The notes under the pieces: generated by a model
Told to the model about the DNA's origin: nothing
Databases searched by the model: none
What the model saw: the letters and a program-made list of their open reading frames with translations, nothing else
Assembly (NCBI RefSeq): GCF_023078335.1
Contig: NZ_CP095550.1
Span: forward strand, 372,001 to 436,000
DNA length: 64,000 nucleotides
Source: Metabacillus endolithicus
GTDB taxonomy: Bacteria > Bacillota > Bacilli > Bacillales > Bacillaceae
Reading direction: 5' to 3'
Program-made: the position numbers and the translations under genes
Shown here: positions 53,153 through 61,450 of the stretch, one piece after another
Layout of the letters: each line of letters starts with the position of its first letter
How positions within the stretch are numbered: position 1 is the stretch's first letter

Positions 53153-53328
53153 TTAGCTAGCCCCCCTTTCGTTAGAGCTTTTACGCTATTGTATGGAATT
53201 TATGTATATTGTTGTGGACACGTCCCTACTCAATGAAAAGATAGACAAAGTTTTTCATACATGAAATGGGTACTTTATACAAAGCATAAGATGAAGCAAA
53301 TTTCTTCGTAATAATGGAGGGTATATCA

Positions 53329-53550
53329 TTGAGAAATGTACGTTACTTAATACAAGATGAATTTCAAGCAAACCAAGTTGCAGATGATCTCAAAGTACAA
53401 CTTAACATAAACAGGATGGAAACGATTTCAATCACAAGTGTAGAAAGTCGCAATGAGGTAATTGTCCAAATTCCTGAAGCAAATGAATCAGTAGAAGAGG
53501 TTTTATCAGGCTTTATGAGGGGTTATCAAAAAGGAATGATTCTTGAATAA
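53329..53550 (+). CDS. small soluble protein (73 aa)
   Basis: A TTG at 53329 follows GGAGGGTATATCA with correct spacing, favoured over the ATG at 53314, which would bury that site. The product starts LRNVRYLIQDEFQANQVADD-like and carries VQIPEANESVEEVLSGFMRG near the end. No family is recognised. It is convergent with the YjcZ gene and shares its terminator. Confidence 0.55.
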   Translation: MRNVRYLIQDEFQANQVADDLKVQLNINRMETISITSVESRNEVIVQIPEANESVEEVLSGFMRGYQKGMILE

Positions 53551-53620
53551 GAGAAAACTTGGCTTATTGACAAGCCCCTTTGAAGAAAACCTAATTTTCC
53601 TTATACTTAGCAAAATAATA

Positions 53621-53647
53621 AAAAAGGTTGCCAGGGCAACCTTTTTC
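53621..53647. terminator. bidirectional terminator between the 73 aa and YjcZ genes
   Basis: AAAAAGGTTGCC-AG-GGCAACCTTTTT is a perfect 12-bp stem with T runs on both strands. Confidence 0.92.
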
Positions 53648-53653
53648 TACTTC

Positions 53654-53782
53654 TTAGCACCAAGCTGCTCCTACAATGATAAGAAGAATAAATAAAACAA
53701 CAATCAACACAAAAGGATTTACTCCTGCTGAAGCAACTGGAGCATATCCATATCCACATCCGTAATTACAACCATAGCCCAT
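53654..53782 (-). CDS. YjcZ-family sporulation peptide (42 aa)
   Basis: The ATG at 53782 follows AAGGAGGAAATAAC. The 42-residue product begins MGYGCNYGCGYGYAPVASAG and ends in the helix [19 protein letters not shown]. It has three Cys residues, unlike the copy at 12438. The [12 protein letters not shown] helix is identical in both. This is the YjcZ sporulation-peptide pattern. It lies at the edge of the spore-envelope gene cluster. Confidence 0.9.
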   Translation of the reverse strand: MGYGCNYGCGYGYAPVASAGVNPFVLIVVLFILLIIVGAAWC

Positions 53783-53903
53783 GTTATTTCCTCCTTTTCA
53801 TATGCTAAAACATATCTTTTGTGATAATGTTTTATTTATAAATATGTTAGGAGGCTTACTTTTGTAATAGATATATACCTATATAAGGGATATTTGTTTA
53901 ACT

Positions 53904-54218
53904 TTAGAATTCCGGTAAAGAATCTAAGTTATTACTTTTATCACCATCCGGCTCACTACGAAGAATGTCACGCCCATATTTATGAAATACATCAACATGT
54001 GCTAACCTACCATCTCTTGCCTCAGAAAGTGCTTGCATATAGTCTAACTGTCTACCAGATTCTGTTTGAAATGCGATTAAATCTCCATCATCGTTTTTTC
54101 TTACAGCAATGATTTTCTCTTGATTCGTCTTCATATCAGTTGATATTTCAGCATTAATTTCATCTTGATCTGCTTTACTTTTGTATTGATTAAACACTTC
54201 TTCAAAACGATCCATCAC
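53904..54218 (-). CDS. DUF3892 domain protein
   Basis: This 104 aa soluble protein has an N-terminal helical part (MMDRFEEVFNQYKSKADQDE). A C-terminal domain reads KIIAVRKNDDGDLIAFQTES, then GRQLDYMQALSEARDGRLAH, which matches the DUF3892 pattern (V-R-K-N..G-D-x-I-A-F...G-x-x-L-x-Y-x-x-A). The family is uncharacterised. It is a single gene. Confidence 0.78.
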   Translation of the reverse strand: MMDRFEEVFNQYKSKADQDEINAEISTDMKTNQEKIIAVRKNDDGDLIAFQTESGRQLDYMQALSEARDGRLAHVDVFHKYGRDILRSEPDGDKSNNLDSLPEF

Positions 54219-54269
54219 ATAATCACCTCATGTTTCTTATTTCCAGTTGAAGTGATTTTATTCTTTCTT

Positions 54270-56304
54270 CTACATCTTTTCTACTTTCACACGACCTGAA
54301 AAGAACACAGCCCCTCCCCCATATCAGCAATACGATCTGGAGTTAACGCATTTACTAAATGATTTTTACCATTCAAATCAGACCATAACCCCTGGCTTAC
54401 AACAACACCCGGTAAAACTTGTTCACCAACTGAAGCAGTTAATTCACACTCACCTCGCTGATTCCAAATTCGGACAGTATCACCATCATTTATACCAAGT
54501 CTTGTTGCATCAAGAGAATTGATGAAAAGCTTTGGTGTTTTCTCAAGCTTCATATGCTTATCTTGATGAGAAAATGTAGAGTTTAAGAAATTATGATTTG
54601 GTCCTGGTACGAATAAAAATGGAAAATCACTTTCCTGTAAAATCGGGATATAAGTAGGTAAAGGTGGATAACCTTCTTCCTTCATTTGCTGAGAAAATAA
54701 TTCGATTTTTCCTGAAGGTGTTTTTAAGTTATCTAACAATTGACTATTTCTATTTGCTTTTAAATACCTTTTTTCTTTAGCTTTTCATAGGTTACATGCT
54801 GTAAAAAAGGATTGTTTGTTTGAATTAACGATTGTTTAATTAATTGCTCATCATTGTCTTTAAATTCTCGTTCTTCAAATTCCATCGCTTCAGCAAGCAT
54901 TCGAAAAACATCTGTATTTGATTTACTTTCACCAAAAGGATGGATAACTGGCTCATGTAAATGTATGTAATGATGCCAATAGGACGTATAAAAATCAATG
55001 TTCTCAAAGGCAGAAGTTGCTGGTAAAACGATATCAGCATACATGGCAGTTTCTGTTATAAACAACTCATGAACTACCGTAAACAAATCTTCTCTTTCTA
55101 AGCCCTTCCTTACTTTATTCGCATCTGGTGCAACAACCGCTGGATTAGTGCCGTATACAAACAATGATTGAATAGGAGTATTCAATTCTAAAAGTTCTTT
55201 TCCTAATGAATTCATATTAATCGTTCTCGTATTTTGCTTTAATAAATCAGGTCGTTGTAATGCATCTGTGTTAAAAGCTAGAAATGCTGAATTTCCTTTA
55301 AGTGCACCTCCACCTTTTACATTCCATTGACCTGTTAAAGCAGGTAAGCATGAAATCGTACGAACAATCATTCCACCATTATCATGATGCTGCAGGCCAT
55401 TTCCAATTCGAATCATCGATGGAGAGGTTTCCCCATACATACGGCCTAATGAATAAATATCTTCTTTAGGAACTCCTGTAATACTTGAAACAAGTTGAGG
55501 TTCATATTGTTGGACATGTTCCTCTAGTTCATTAAAACCAATCGTATATTGTTCTAAAAAAGGACGATCCACTAGATTTTCTTTATAAAGAATATGCATA
55601 ATTCCTAGTGCAAGTGCTCCATCAGTTCCTGGTAATATAGGAATAAACCAATCTGCCATTTTCCCCGTTTGATTTTTATGAACATCAATCACAATGATTT
55701 TAGCACCATTTTTTCTTGCTTTTTGAGCAATCATCATTTGGTGCATATTCGTACTAACTGCATTGATTCCCCACATAATAAATAACTTAGTATCTGTCAT
55801 CTCTTCAGGATCTGTTCCATAGCTCCCGCCCATTGTATAGCGATATCCCTTTGAGCCAGCTACTGAACATATTGTTCTATCAAGTTGACTTGCACCGAGT
55901 CGATTGAAAAAACGTCGATCCATTCCTTCTGAATTAATTCTTCCCATATTTCCGTAAAAACTATATGGTAAAATTGATTCAGCTCCTGCGTCAGAAATAA
56001 TATTCTTCCACCTGGAAGCAATCGTATCAATTGCTTCCTTCCAGGTGATGGTCTCGAAACGCCCCTCTCCTTTTTTCCCTACGCGTTTAAGAGGAGATTG
56101 AAGTCTTTTAACATCATAGATTCTCTCTCCCATATGGCGAACTTTATTACAAATCGCTCCTTTTGTTACCGGATGGTTCGGATCTCCTTCAATTTTCCTG
56201 ATTCGACCATCTTTTTTATGAAGAAGCAATCCGCACTGATCAGGGCAATCAAGTGAGCAAACAGAAGGCACGATCCCATTTTCTATGTTTTTATAAGTCT
56301 CCAT
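54270..56304 (-). pseudogene. molybdopterin oxidoreductase (YyaE/formate dehydrogenase-like) gene with two frameshifts
   Basis: The main frame (514 codons) starts at 56304 with the Fe-S motif SLDCPDQCG; it has GDPNHPVTKGAICNKVRH, TGQWNVKGGGALKGNSAF and other MoCo-binding motifs. It ends at KLKKKGI near 54760. The next frame (LKANRNSQLLDNLKTPSG) carries the C-terminal molydopterin-dinucleotide domain to about 54287. A last shift at GGGGGAGGGG restores AVFFSCRVKVEKM and a stop at 54270. Expected length about 680 aa. Both breaks fit one-base losses at or near short runs. The substrate in YyaE-type enzymes is unknown. Confidence 0.85.
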
Positions 56305-56376
56305 ATCTTCTATCCTTTCAGTTATACAAAATTGTTATATTGAGTATAACAGAATTTTCTGAAACGATTAGATAGA

Positions 56377-56946
56377 TTACAAATGATTTGTAAAAGTGGT
56401 GGTACCCCAATGCTTAGAGGTTATCTTTGTTTCTCTTTTCCAGCCTTTGTTTTGAAGCTCTTTCGCAATTAATCGATTAAAAAAGCCATGTCCTACTAAA
56501 ACAACATTATTATGTATAGATGTAAGTTCGATCATTTTATTGGTTGCAACTTCTGTTCGTTCCTTGGCACTGTTATAGGATTCGCAGTTAGAAGAATAGC
56601 CACTAAACCACAAAATTCTGAACAAAACAGCCCATGTATCTGCAGGTAATTTAATGCTTGAGAAACTTTTAGTTGTTACAGGTAATTCTATTTCACGAAA
56701 AAGACTACTAGATATTGTTTTTACACTTTTTCTTAAAAGGGATGCTGAATCAATCGATCTTTTTAAATCACTTGTGATAACAAGATTTGCTTCGTTTATT
56801 TTTTTTAATGCTTCATTCGGAAAACAGGATTCTTCAACCACACCAAGTGAATCATACTGGATCACCCAATCTGAAAATTCTCGGAATGTAATCCTTTTTT
56901 TACCATCTAACTGAGAGCGTCCATGCCTGATTAATGTTATCTCCAT
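56377..56946 (-). CDS. histidine phosphatase (PGAM-like) family protein
   Basis: This 189 aa protein has the N-terminal ITLIRHGRSQLDG with the catalytic RHG, and LVGHGFFNRLIAKEL with the second His. The overall size and layout fit broad-specificity phosphatases of the PhoE/GpmB type. It has a poor match around the usual Glu site, and substrate is unknown. It is encoded three bases after fabZ, so the two are co-transcribed, an unusual pairing. Confidence 0.85.
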   Translation of the reverse strand: MEITLIRHGRSQLDGKKRITFREFSDWVIQYDSLGVVEESCFPNEALKKINEANLVITSDLKRSIDSASLLRKSVKTISSSLFREIELPVTTKSFSSIKLPADTWAVLFRILWFSGYSSNCESYNSAKERTEVATNKMIELTSIHNNVVLVGHGFFNRLIAKELQNKGWKRETKITSKHWGTTTFTNHL

Positions 56947-56949
56947 TGC

Positions 56950-57375
56950 TTACTTACCAAATGCAAAAATTAATTCTGTTTCACAAGCGACTTTCCCATC
57001 CACTGATGCAATTCCTCTTCCTTTTCCAATCGAACCTTTTACACGCGTAATTTCCACTTCCAGCTTCAATTGATCTCCTGGTTTTACTTGATGTTTGAAC
57101 CGGCAGTTATCAATTCCGGCTAATAGCCCCAACCGGCCTTCGTTTCCTTCTTTCGTTAACATGGCAACCGCACTCATTTGCGCTAATGCTTCTACTATTA
57201 ATACACCCGGCATTACTGGATATTCAGGAAAATGCCCCATGAAAAATGGTTCATTTCCTGTAACATTTTTCATTCCAACGGCACTCTTACCTTCTTCAAT
57301 CTCTGTCACTTTATCTATCAATAAAAAAGGATAACGATGTTGTATGATCTCTTTTATTTTATTATTATCTACCAT
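56950..57375 (-). CDS. fabZ: 3-hydroxyacyl-[acyl-carrier-protein] dehydratase FabZ
   Basis: The ATG at 57375 follows AAGGAGGAATAAA and gives 141 aa. The FabZ motifs are clear: [14 protein letters not shown] with the start-of-hotdog strand, the catalytic [20 protein letters not shown] (His and Glu), and [19 protein letters not shown]. The enzyme dehydrates 3-hydroxyacyl-ACP in fatty-acid elongation. It stands in an operon with a histidine phosphatase gene rather than in a cluster of lipid genes, and may be the sole or an extra copy. Confidence 0.95.
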   Translation of the reverse strand: MVDNNKIKEIIQHRYPFLLIDKVTEIEEGKSAVGMKNVTGNEPFFMGHFPEYPVMPGVLIVEALAQMSAVAMLTKEGNEGRLGLLAGIDNCRFKHQVKPGDQLKLEVEITRVKGSIGKGRGIASVDGKVACETELIFAFGK

Positions 57376-57449
57376 TTTATTCCTCCTTGAATTTGCTTGT
57401 AAACATTTTAACACTTGTTATTAGAACTTGGTACTAATACTTTATAAAA

Positions 57450-57481
57450 AAAACTCAGTGTTTCTTTATACACTGAGTTTT
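57450..57481 (-). terminator. terminator of the GNAT gene at 57482
   Basis: AAACTCAGTGT and ACACTGAGTTT form an 11-bp perfect stem; it lies directly at the end of the minus-strand gene. Confidence 0.88.
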
Positions 57482-57904
57482 CTATATTATAAGTGACATT
57501 CCAGGAGCATCTAGCTCTCTTTCTTCAAATCCTAATTTTTTATAAAACTGCTGCTTTCCTTTTGCAGAAAAAAGCTGAACAGATTGTATACCAGAGTCTT
57601 TACATTTTTGTAAAAGTGCTTCAATTATTTTTTTACCTAAACCTTGTTTTTGATAAGAAGGATCAACCATAACATCACAAATTAATGCTTGATAAACACC
57701 ATCAGAGATCATTCTTCCAAATGCAATTAGTTGGTCTTGGTCATAAATGGATATGTGATACCAGCTATTCTCAGCTGCTTGATATAATTGTTCCCTCGTA
57801 TACGTACCTTTTTTACTTTTTATTAATCCACTCGCTTCATGCAAAGAAACGAATTGTTCAAAGGAAGGAAGTTGATCGGAAAATTGATGGCTCATTCTAT
57901 TCAC
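57482..57904 (-). CDS. GNAT-family N-acetyltransferase
   Basis: This 140 aa protein has the acetyl-CoA loop VMVDPSYQKQGLGKKIIEAL and the C-terminal SAKGKQQFYKKLGFEERE, as in small GNATs of the ElaA/PaiA-like type. The substrate is unknown. It is a single gene with a terminator. Confidence 0.85.
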   Translation of the reverse strand: MNRMSHQFSDQLPSFEQFVSLHEASGLIKSKKGTYTREQLYQAAENSWYHISIYDQDQLIAFGRMISDGVYQALICDVMVDPSYQKQGLGKKIIEALLQKCKDSGIQSVQLFSAKGKQQFYKKLGFEERELDAPGMSLII

Positions 57905-58033
57905 CTTCTATATTCATTGTATCGTTATGTAACTATACATATATTTATACAATAACTTGAATAAAAATTCAACTAAAAACAAAAAAATTTTATTTACAAA
58001 AAAAGACGAGTTTCCCCGTCTATTTGATGTTTT

Positions 58034-58246
58034 TTATTTATCGTCTTCTTTGTAATCATCTCGGTCTTCTTCAACATCTACAACTGGTCTTCTTCCCCAG
58101 AACATACCCCAAGGATCTCTTCTTCTTTCATAACGATCATCATCTCTGTAGTCATCATGTTTGTCACGATCTTCTACCACTTTTACTTCCTTCGCGTGGA
58201 TAACTAATGTATCAACCTTAATCACTTGTTCTTTTCTTTTAGACAT
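58034..58246 (-). CDS. highly charged small protein (70 aa)
   Basis: The start at 58246 (MSKRKEQVIKVDTLVIHAKE) follows AGTGGGGAAA; the upstream ATG at 58255 buries that site. The product has a beta-like head and then an Asp/Arg-rich stretch (DKHDDYRDDDRYERRRDPWG) ending in DDYKEDDK. Such charge-repeat peptides occur in coats and other envelopes of spores, but no family is recognised. Confidence 0.6.
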   Translation of the reverse strand: MSKRKEQVIKVDTLVIHAKEVKVVEDRDKHDDYRDDDRYERRRDPWGMFWGRRPVVDVEEDRDDYKEDDK

Positions 58247-58351
58247 TTTCCCCACTCCTTTACCCCTATAGTCGTTATATTTTATTCAATAAAGGAGTAA
58301 GCGTTATAGGCATTTATTTCATTTTCCTTACATATTTGAATATAGTAGTCA

Positions 58352-58882
58352 TTAACTTAACATTCCTACAACATGAACGTTTTTCTTATTATTGATTGTT
58401 TTTATAATACCGTTGCAAATTTCTTCATGTGTCAACCATCGTTTTTCATCGTCTTGCATCATATACCCCAATTTCACTTGACTATAAAAACAGTGATTAG
58501 GAATTGTCAGTTCTGTCTTTATTTTATCTAAGTTCGAGCGACTGCCAAGTACATGGACAAATCTAGATGATTCAGATGTACTCGGTATTCCGTTTATAAT
58601 TGATTGAATGGCATGCTCAGCATATGAATGAACCCAAGCTACAATTAAATGAATGGTATTGTTTTCTTGGATGATTTCATCTATTTTCTTATTCAAGCTT
58701 TGCTCATTTGAATAGTCAATAAATACAGGTATAAGATTTTTGTTGTCATTTGATTTTTTTAATAAATTGTTCATTTTCTCAGTACTTCTTCCGACTACAT
58801 ATACAAGATAGCCAGTTTCAGCTAATAGAATTGAAACGTCTGTTAACATTCCAGAACCACCTATAACCAAAGCACACTTCAA
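58352..58882 (-). CDS. short Rossmann-fold (SDR-like) protein
   Basis: This 176 aa protein begins MKCALVIGGSGMLTDVSILL, a nucleotide-binding GGSGML loop, and has VYVVGRSTEK and VHVLGSRSN segments. It lacks the usual catalytic YxxxK of classical SDRs but has SYAEHAIQS near the centre and CFYSQVKLGYM, whose Tyr/Lys could serve. It follows the TIM-barrel gene by 27 bases and probably shares its transcript. Confidence 0.7.
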   Translation of the reverse strand: MKCALVIGGSGMLTDVSILLAETGYLVYVVGRSTEKMNNLLKKSNDNKNLIPVFIDYSNEQSLNKKIDEIIQENNTIHLIVAWVHSYAEHAIQSIINGIPSTSESSRFVHVLGSRSNLDKIKTELTIPNHCFYSQVKLGYMMQDDEKRWLTHEEICNGIIKTINNKKNVHVVGMLS

Positions 58883-58909
58883 GCCAATCCCTCCGGCACT
58901 AACAAACAG

Positions 58910-59740
58910 TTAGTCACAATATTTTTCAGCTATCATCTTGACTTCATTTATTCCATCCCATAAATTACCTGGACCATCATAAACTAACGTAATCGGACCA
59001 TTGTAATCACTGTTTGCTACAATTTGTAATGATTTTTCAAATTCTCCTTTATCTATTAAACCATTATGATCATAATTCGCTTTTGCATGTATAGATTCTG
59101 CAAAAGGAACTAAAGCTTGAATCGAGTCAAATTTAACTCCTTGTTCAAAGTTTCCAAAATCGACTGTTAATCCTAATTTCTTATTGAATGAGCTAATGAG
59201 TTTCTCACAATTTTCTTTAGTTGATGTAAGCGATTTAAAATTTTCCGTTACAACGCGAACACCTTTTGGCTCAGCGTAATCAATTAATTGTTGAAAACTA
59301 TCCATTGACCGTTCTAATGCTGCTGTATCACTCGGGTTTGCTTCTCCACCAATTACCCGAATACTTTTTGCTTCTACCTTCTCAGCGATATCAATCCATT
59401 TTTTTATAAATTTTATGTCTGATTTTCTTCGCTCATCATCTGGAGAACTAATATCACCATAATCCAATAATAAGCAATGAAAGGTTATTCCTGATTTTTT
59501 AAAAGCATTTCTCATTTCTACGAGGTATTCATTTTCGGTATTTTGAAAGTGAAAATGGCAAACTTCTAGTGATTTAAGGCCCTGTTTTTCCAATATAGAT
59601 GGTAATCCCACTAATTTAGTATTTTCCGGTTGTTGCTCTATACGTGTTTTATGTGTTTTCTCCACATCATCCCAGTATGTCCAGCGCAATGGACCAAGCT
59701 CTCGATGAAGACTCCAGGTTGTTAGAGATAAATGAGACAT
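58910..59740 (-). CDS. sugar phosphate isomerase/epimerase-like TIM-barrel protein
   Basis: This 276 aa protein fits the xylose-isomerase-like TIM-barrel (AP endonuclease 2) superfamily: GLKSLEVCHFHFQN, SIRVIGGEANPSD, VRVVTENFKS with the metal-binding Glu/Asn, LGLTVDFGNFEQ and ESIHAKANYDHNG (His and metal ligands), ending ITLVYDGPGN. These enzymes isomerise or epimerise sugars with a divalent metal. It is separated from gntK by a strong terminator, so the location beside the gluconate genes does not show shared expression. Confidence 0.82.
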   Translation of the reverse strand: MSHLSLTTWSLHRELGPLRWTYWDDVEKTHKTRIEQQPENTKLVGLPSILEKQGLKSLEVCHFHFQNTENEYLVEMRNAFKKSGITFHCLLLDYGDISSPDDERRKSDIKFIKKWIDIAEKVEAKSIRVIGGEANPSDTAALERSMDSFQQLIDYAEPKGVRVVTENFKSLTSTKENCEKLISSFNKKLGLTVDFGNFEQGVKFDSIQALVPFAESIHAKANYDHNGLIDKGEFEKSLQIVANSDYNGPITLVYDGPGNLWDGINEVKMIAEKYCD

Positions 59741-59812
59741 AAAAAAACCTCCTACTTGTTTTTAATTGATATTCCACACAACTTTCATTTTTTCCTCTAT
59801 TAAATAGACTAA

Positions 59813-59845
59813 AAGGCGTGTAAAGGTTATTCATTCTTTACACGC
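59813..59845 (-). terminator. terminator of the gluconate operon
   Basis: GGCGTGTAAAG and CTTTACACGCC form a perfect 11-bp stem with a ten-base loop, followed on the minus strand by TTTT. It ends the gntK transcript at 59858. Confidence 0.92.
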
Positions 59846-59857
59846 CATACAGTTTTA

Positions 59858-61390
59858 TTAAAATTTATTTTGATACTCACTAATTGCGTTATATTCCTTT
59901 TCAAGTAATCTCGGTAAGCGAATGAAGATTGGCATGAGTTCGCGATAAGCAGCCGTTGCTTCTTTATTCGGCTGATGTGAATGAAGTGATCCCACCATCT
60001 TTTCCACTTCACTTAAGGACTCAATTTCTCCAAGTCCATATTTTCCTAACACAATTGCACCTAAACATGAGCTCTCAAAACTTTCTGGAATTGTAACTTC
60101 TTGGTCAAAAACATCAGCTAGCATTTGTCGCCAAAACACTGACCGAGCAAACCCTCCTGTTGCTTGTACACGAGTCGGAGTTCCGATTAATTCCTCAAGA
60201 GCAAGCAGAACACTGTATAAATTCATCATAATACCTTCTAGGACTGCACGAATCATATGTTCTTTTTTATGATGCAAGCCTAAACCAAAGAATGAACCAC
60301 GTGCATTTGCATTCCAAAGAGGAGCTCGCTCTCCTGCCATATACGGATGAAAAATTAATCCATTTGATCCAGGAGCAACTGTAGCCGCAATTTCAGTTAA
60401 CACATCATAAGGATCCTTTCCTAGCCTTTTAGCTGTTTCAACCTCTGCGTTTGCTAATTCATCTCTCACCCATCGAAAAATCATGCCACCATTATTCACA
60501 GGTCCACCAATTACCCAGTGCTTATCTGTTAGCGCATAGCAGAAGATCCTTCCTTTTGGATCTGTTACAGGGCGATCTGTTACAGCACGAATAGCCCCAC
60601 TTGTTCCAATTGTTACTGCTACAACACCAGGCTCAATGGCATTCACTCCAAGATTGGAAAGTACCCCGTCACTTGCTCCCACAATAAATGGTGTATCAAC
60701 AGGTAAACCTGTGAATTTTGCAAATTCCGGATCTAAGCCTTTAATACTTTCTGTTGTACTTAATGGCTTTGATAACTGTTCTCTTTTTACACCAACAATC
60801 TCAAGAGCTTCATCATCCCAATCCAGCTTTTCAAGGTTAAACATCCCGGTTGCAGAAGCAATTGAATAATCTATCACATATTCACCAAATAATCGATAAA
60901 AAACATACTCTTTAATTGAAATGAATTTGTTACCTTGATTAAAATACTCTTTATGTTCAGTATTTAACCAAAACAGTTTAACTAAGGGTGACATTGGGTG
61001 AATCGGTGTACCTGTACGTAAGTATATTTCATGTCCATTATGTTCTTGTTTTAATTTATCAGCATATTCTGCACTGCGGTTATCAGCCCATGTAATTGAC
61101 TTTGTTATCGGTTGTCCTTCTCCATCAACAACAATTAAACTATGCATGGCAGAACTAAAGGATACAAAGCGAACTTGCTCACCTGAAACATTTGCTTCTA
61201 CCAAACTGTTTTTCATAACTGTAAGAACTGCTTGAAAAATCTCTTCTGGATCTTGTTCAGCTGTTGCTGGTGTTGGTGTATAAAGTGGATACTCAACACC
61301 AAATCGACTAACAGCTTTTCCTTCTTCATTAAAAAGTACAGCTTTAGTACTTGTTGTACCAATATCAACGCCCATCATATACTTACCCAT
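59858..61390 (-). CDS. gntK: gluconokinase
   Basis: This 510 aa FGGY-family carbohydrate kinase phosphorylates gluconate to 6-phosphogluconate. It starts MMGVDIGTTSTKAVLFNEEG (phosphate-1 loop), has IGASDGVLSNLGVN, VAVTIGTSGAIR and the C-terminal RVQATGGFARSVFWRQMLAD adenosine motif. Length matches B. subtilis GntK (513 aa). It is the last gene of a gnd-gntP-gntK operon, 60 bases after gntP. Confidence 0.94.
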   Translation of the reverse strand: MGKYMMGVDIGTTSTKAVLFNEEGKAVSRFGVEYPLYTPTPATAEQDPEEIFQAVLTVMKNSLVEANVSGEQVRFVSFSSAMHSLIVVDGEGQPITKSITWADNRSAEYADKLKQEHNGHEIYLRTGTPIHPMSPLVKLFWLNTEHKEYFNQGNKFISIKEYVFYRLFGEYVIDYSIASATGMFNLEKLDWDDEALEIVGVKREQLSKPLSTTESIKGLDPEFAKFTGLPVDTPFIVGASDGVLSNLGVNAIEPGVVAVTIGTSGAIRAVTDRPVTDPKGRIFCYALTDKHWVIGGPVNNGGMIFRWVRDELANAEVETAKRLGKDPYDVLTEIAATVAPGSNGLIFHPYMAGERAPLWNANARGSFFGLGLHHKKEHMIRAVLEGIMMNLYSVLLALEELIGTPTRVQATGGFARSVFWRQMLADVFDQEVTIPESFESSCLGAIVLGKYGLGEIESLSEVEKMVGSLHSHQPNKEATAAYRELMPIFIRLPRLLEKEYNAISEYQNKF

Positions 61391-61450
61391 AGCAATATCC
61401 TCCTAAATGAGAGAAAAGGGAAAACCGGTATGGTCGTCCCTTATCCTTTA

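Noticed and set aside
53894..54112. 72-codon plus-strand ORF opposite the DUF3892 gene
   Set aside because: The minus-strand DUF3892 protein has recognisable domain motifs; the plus-strand frame is His-rich noise.
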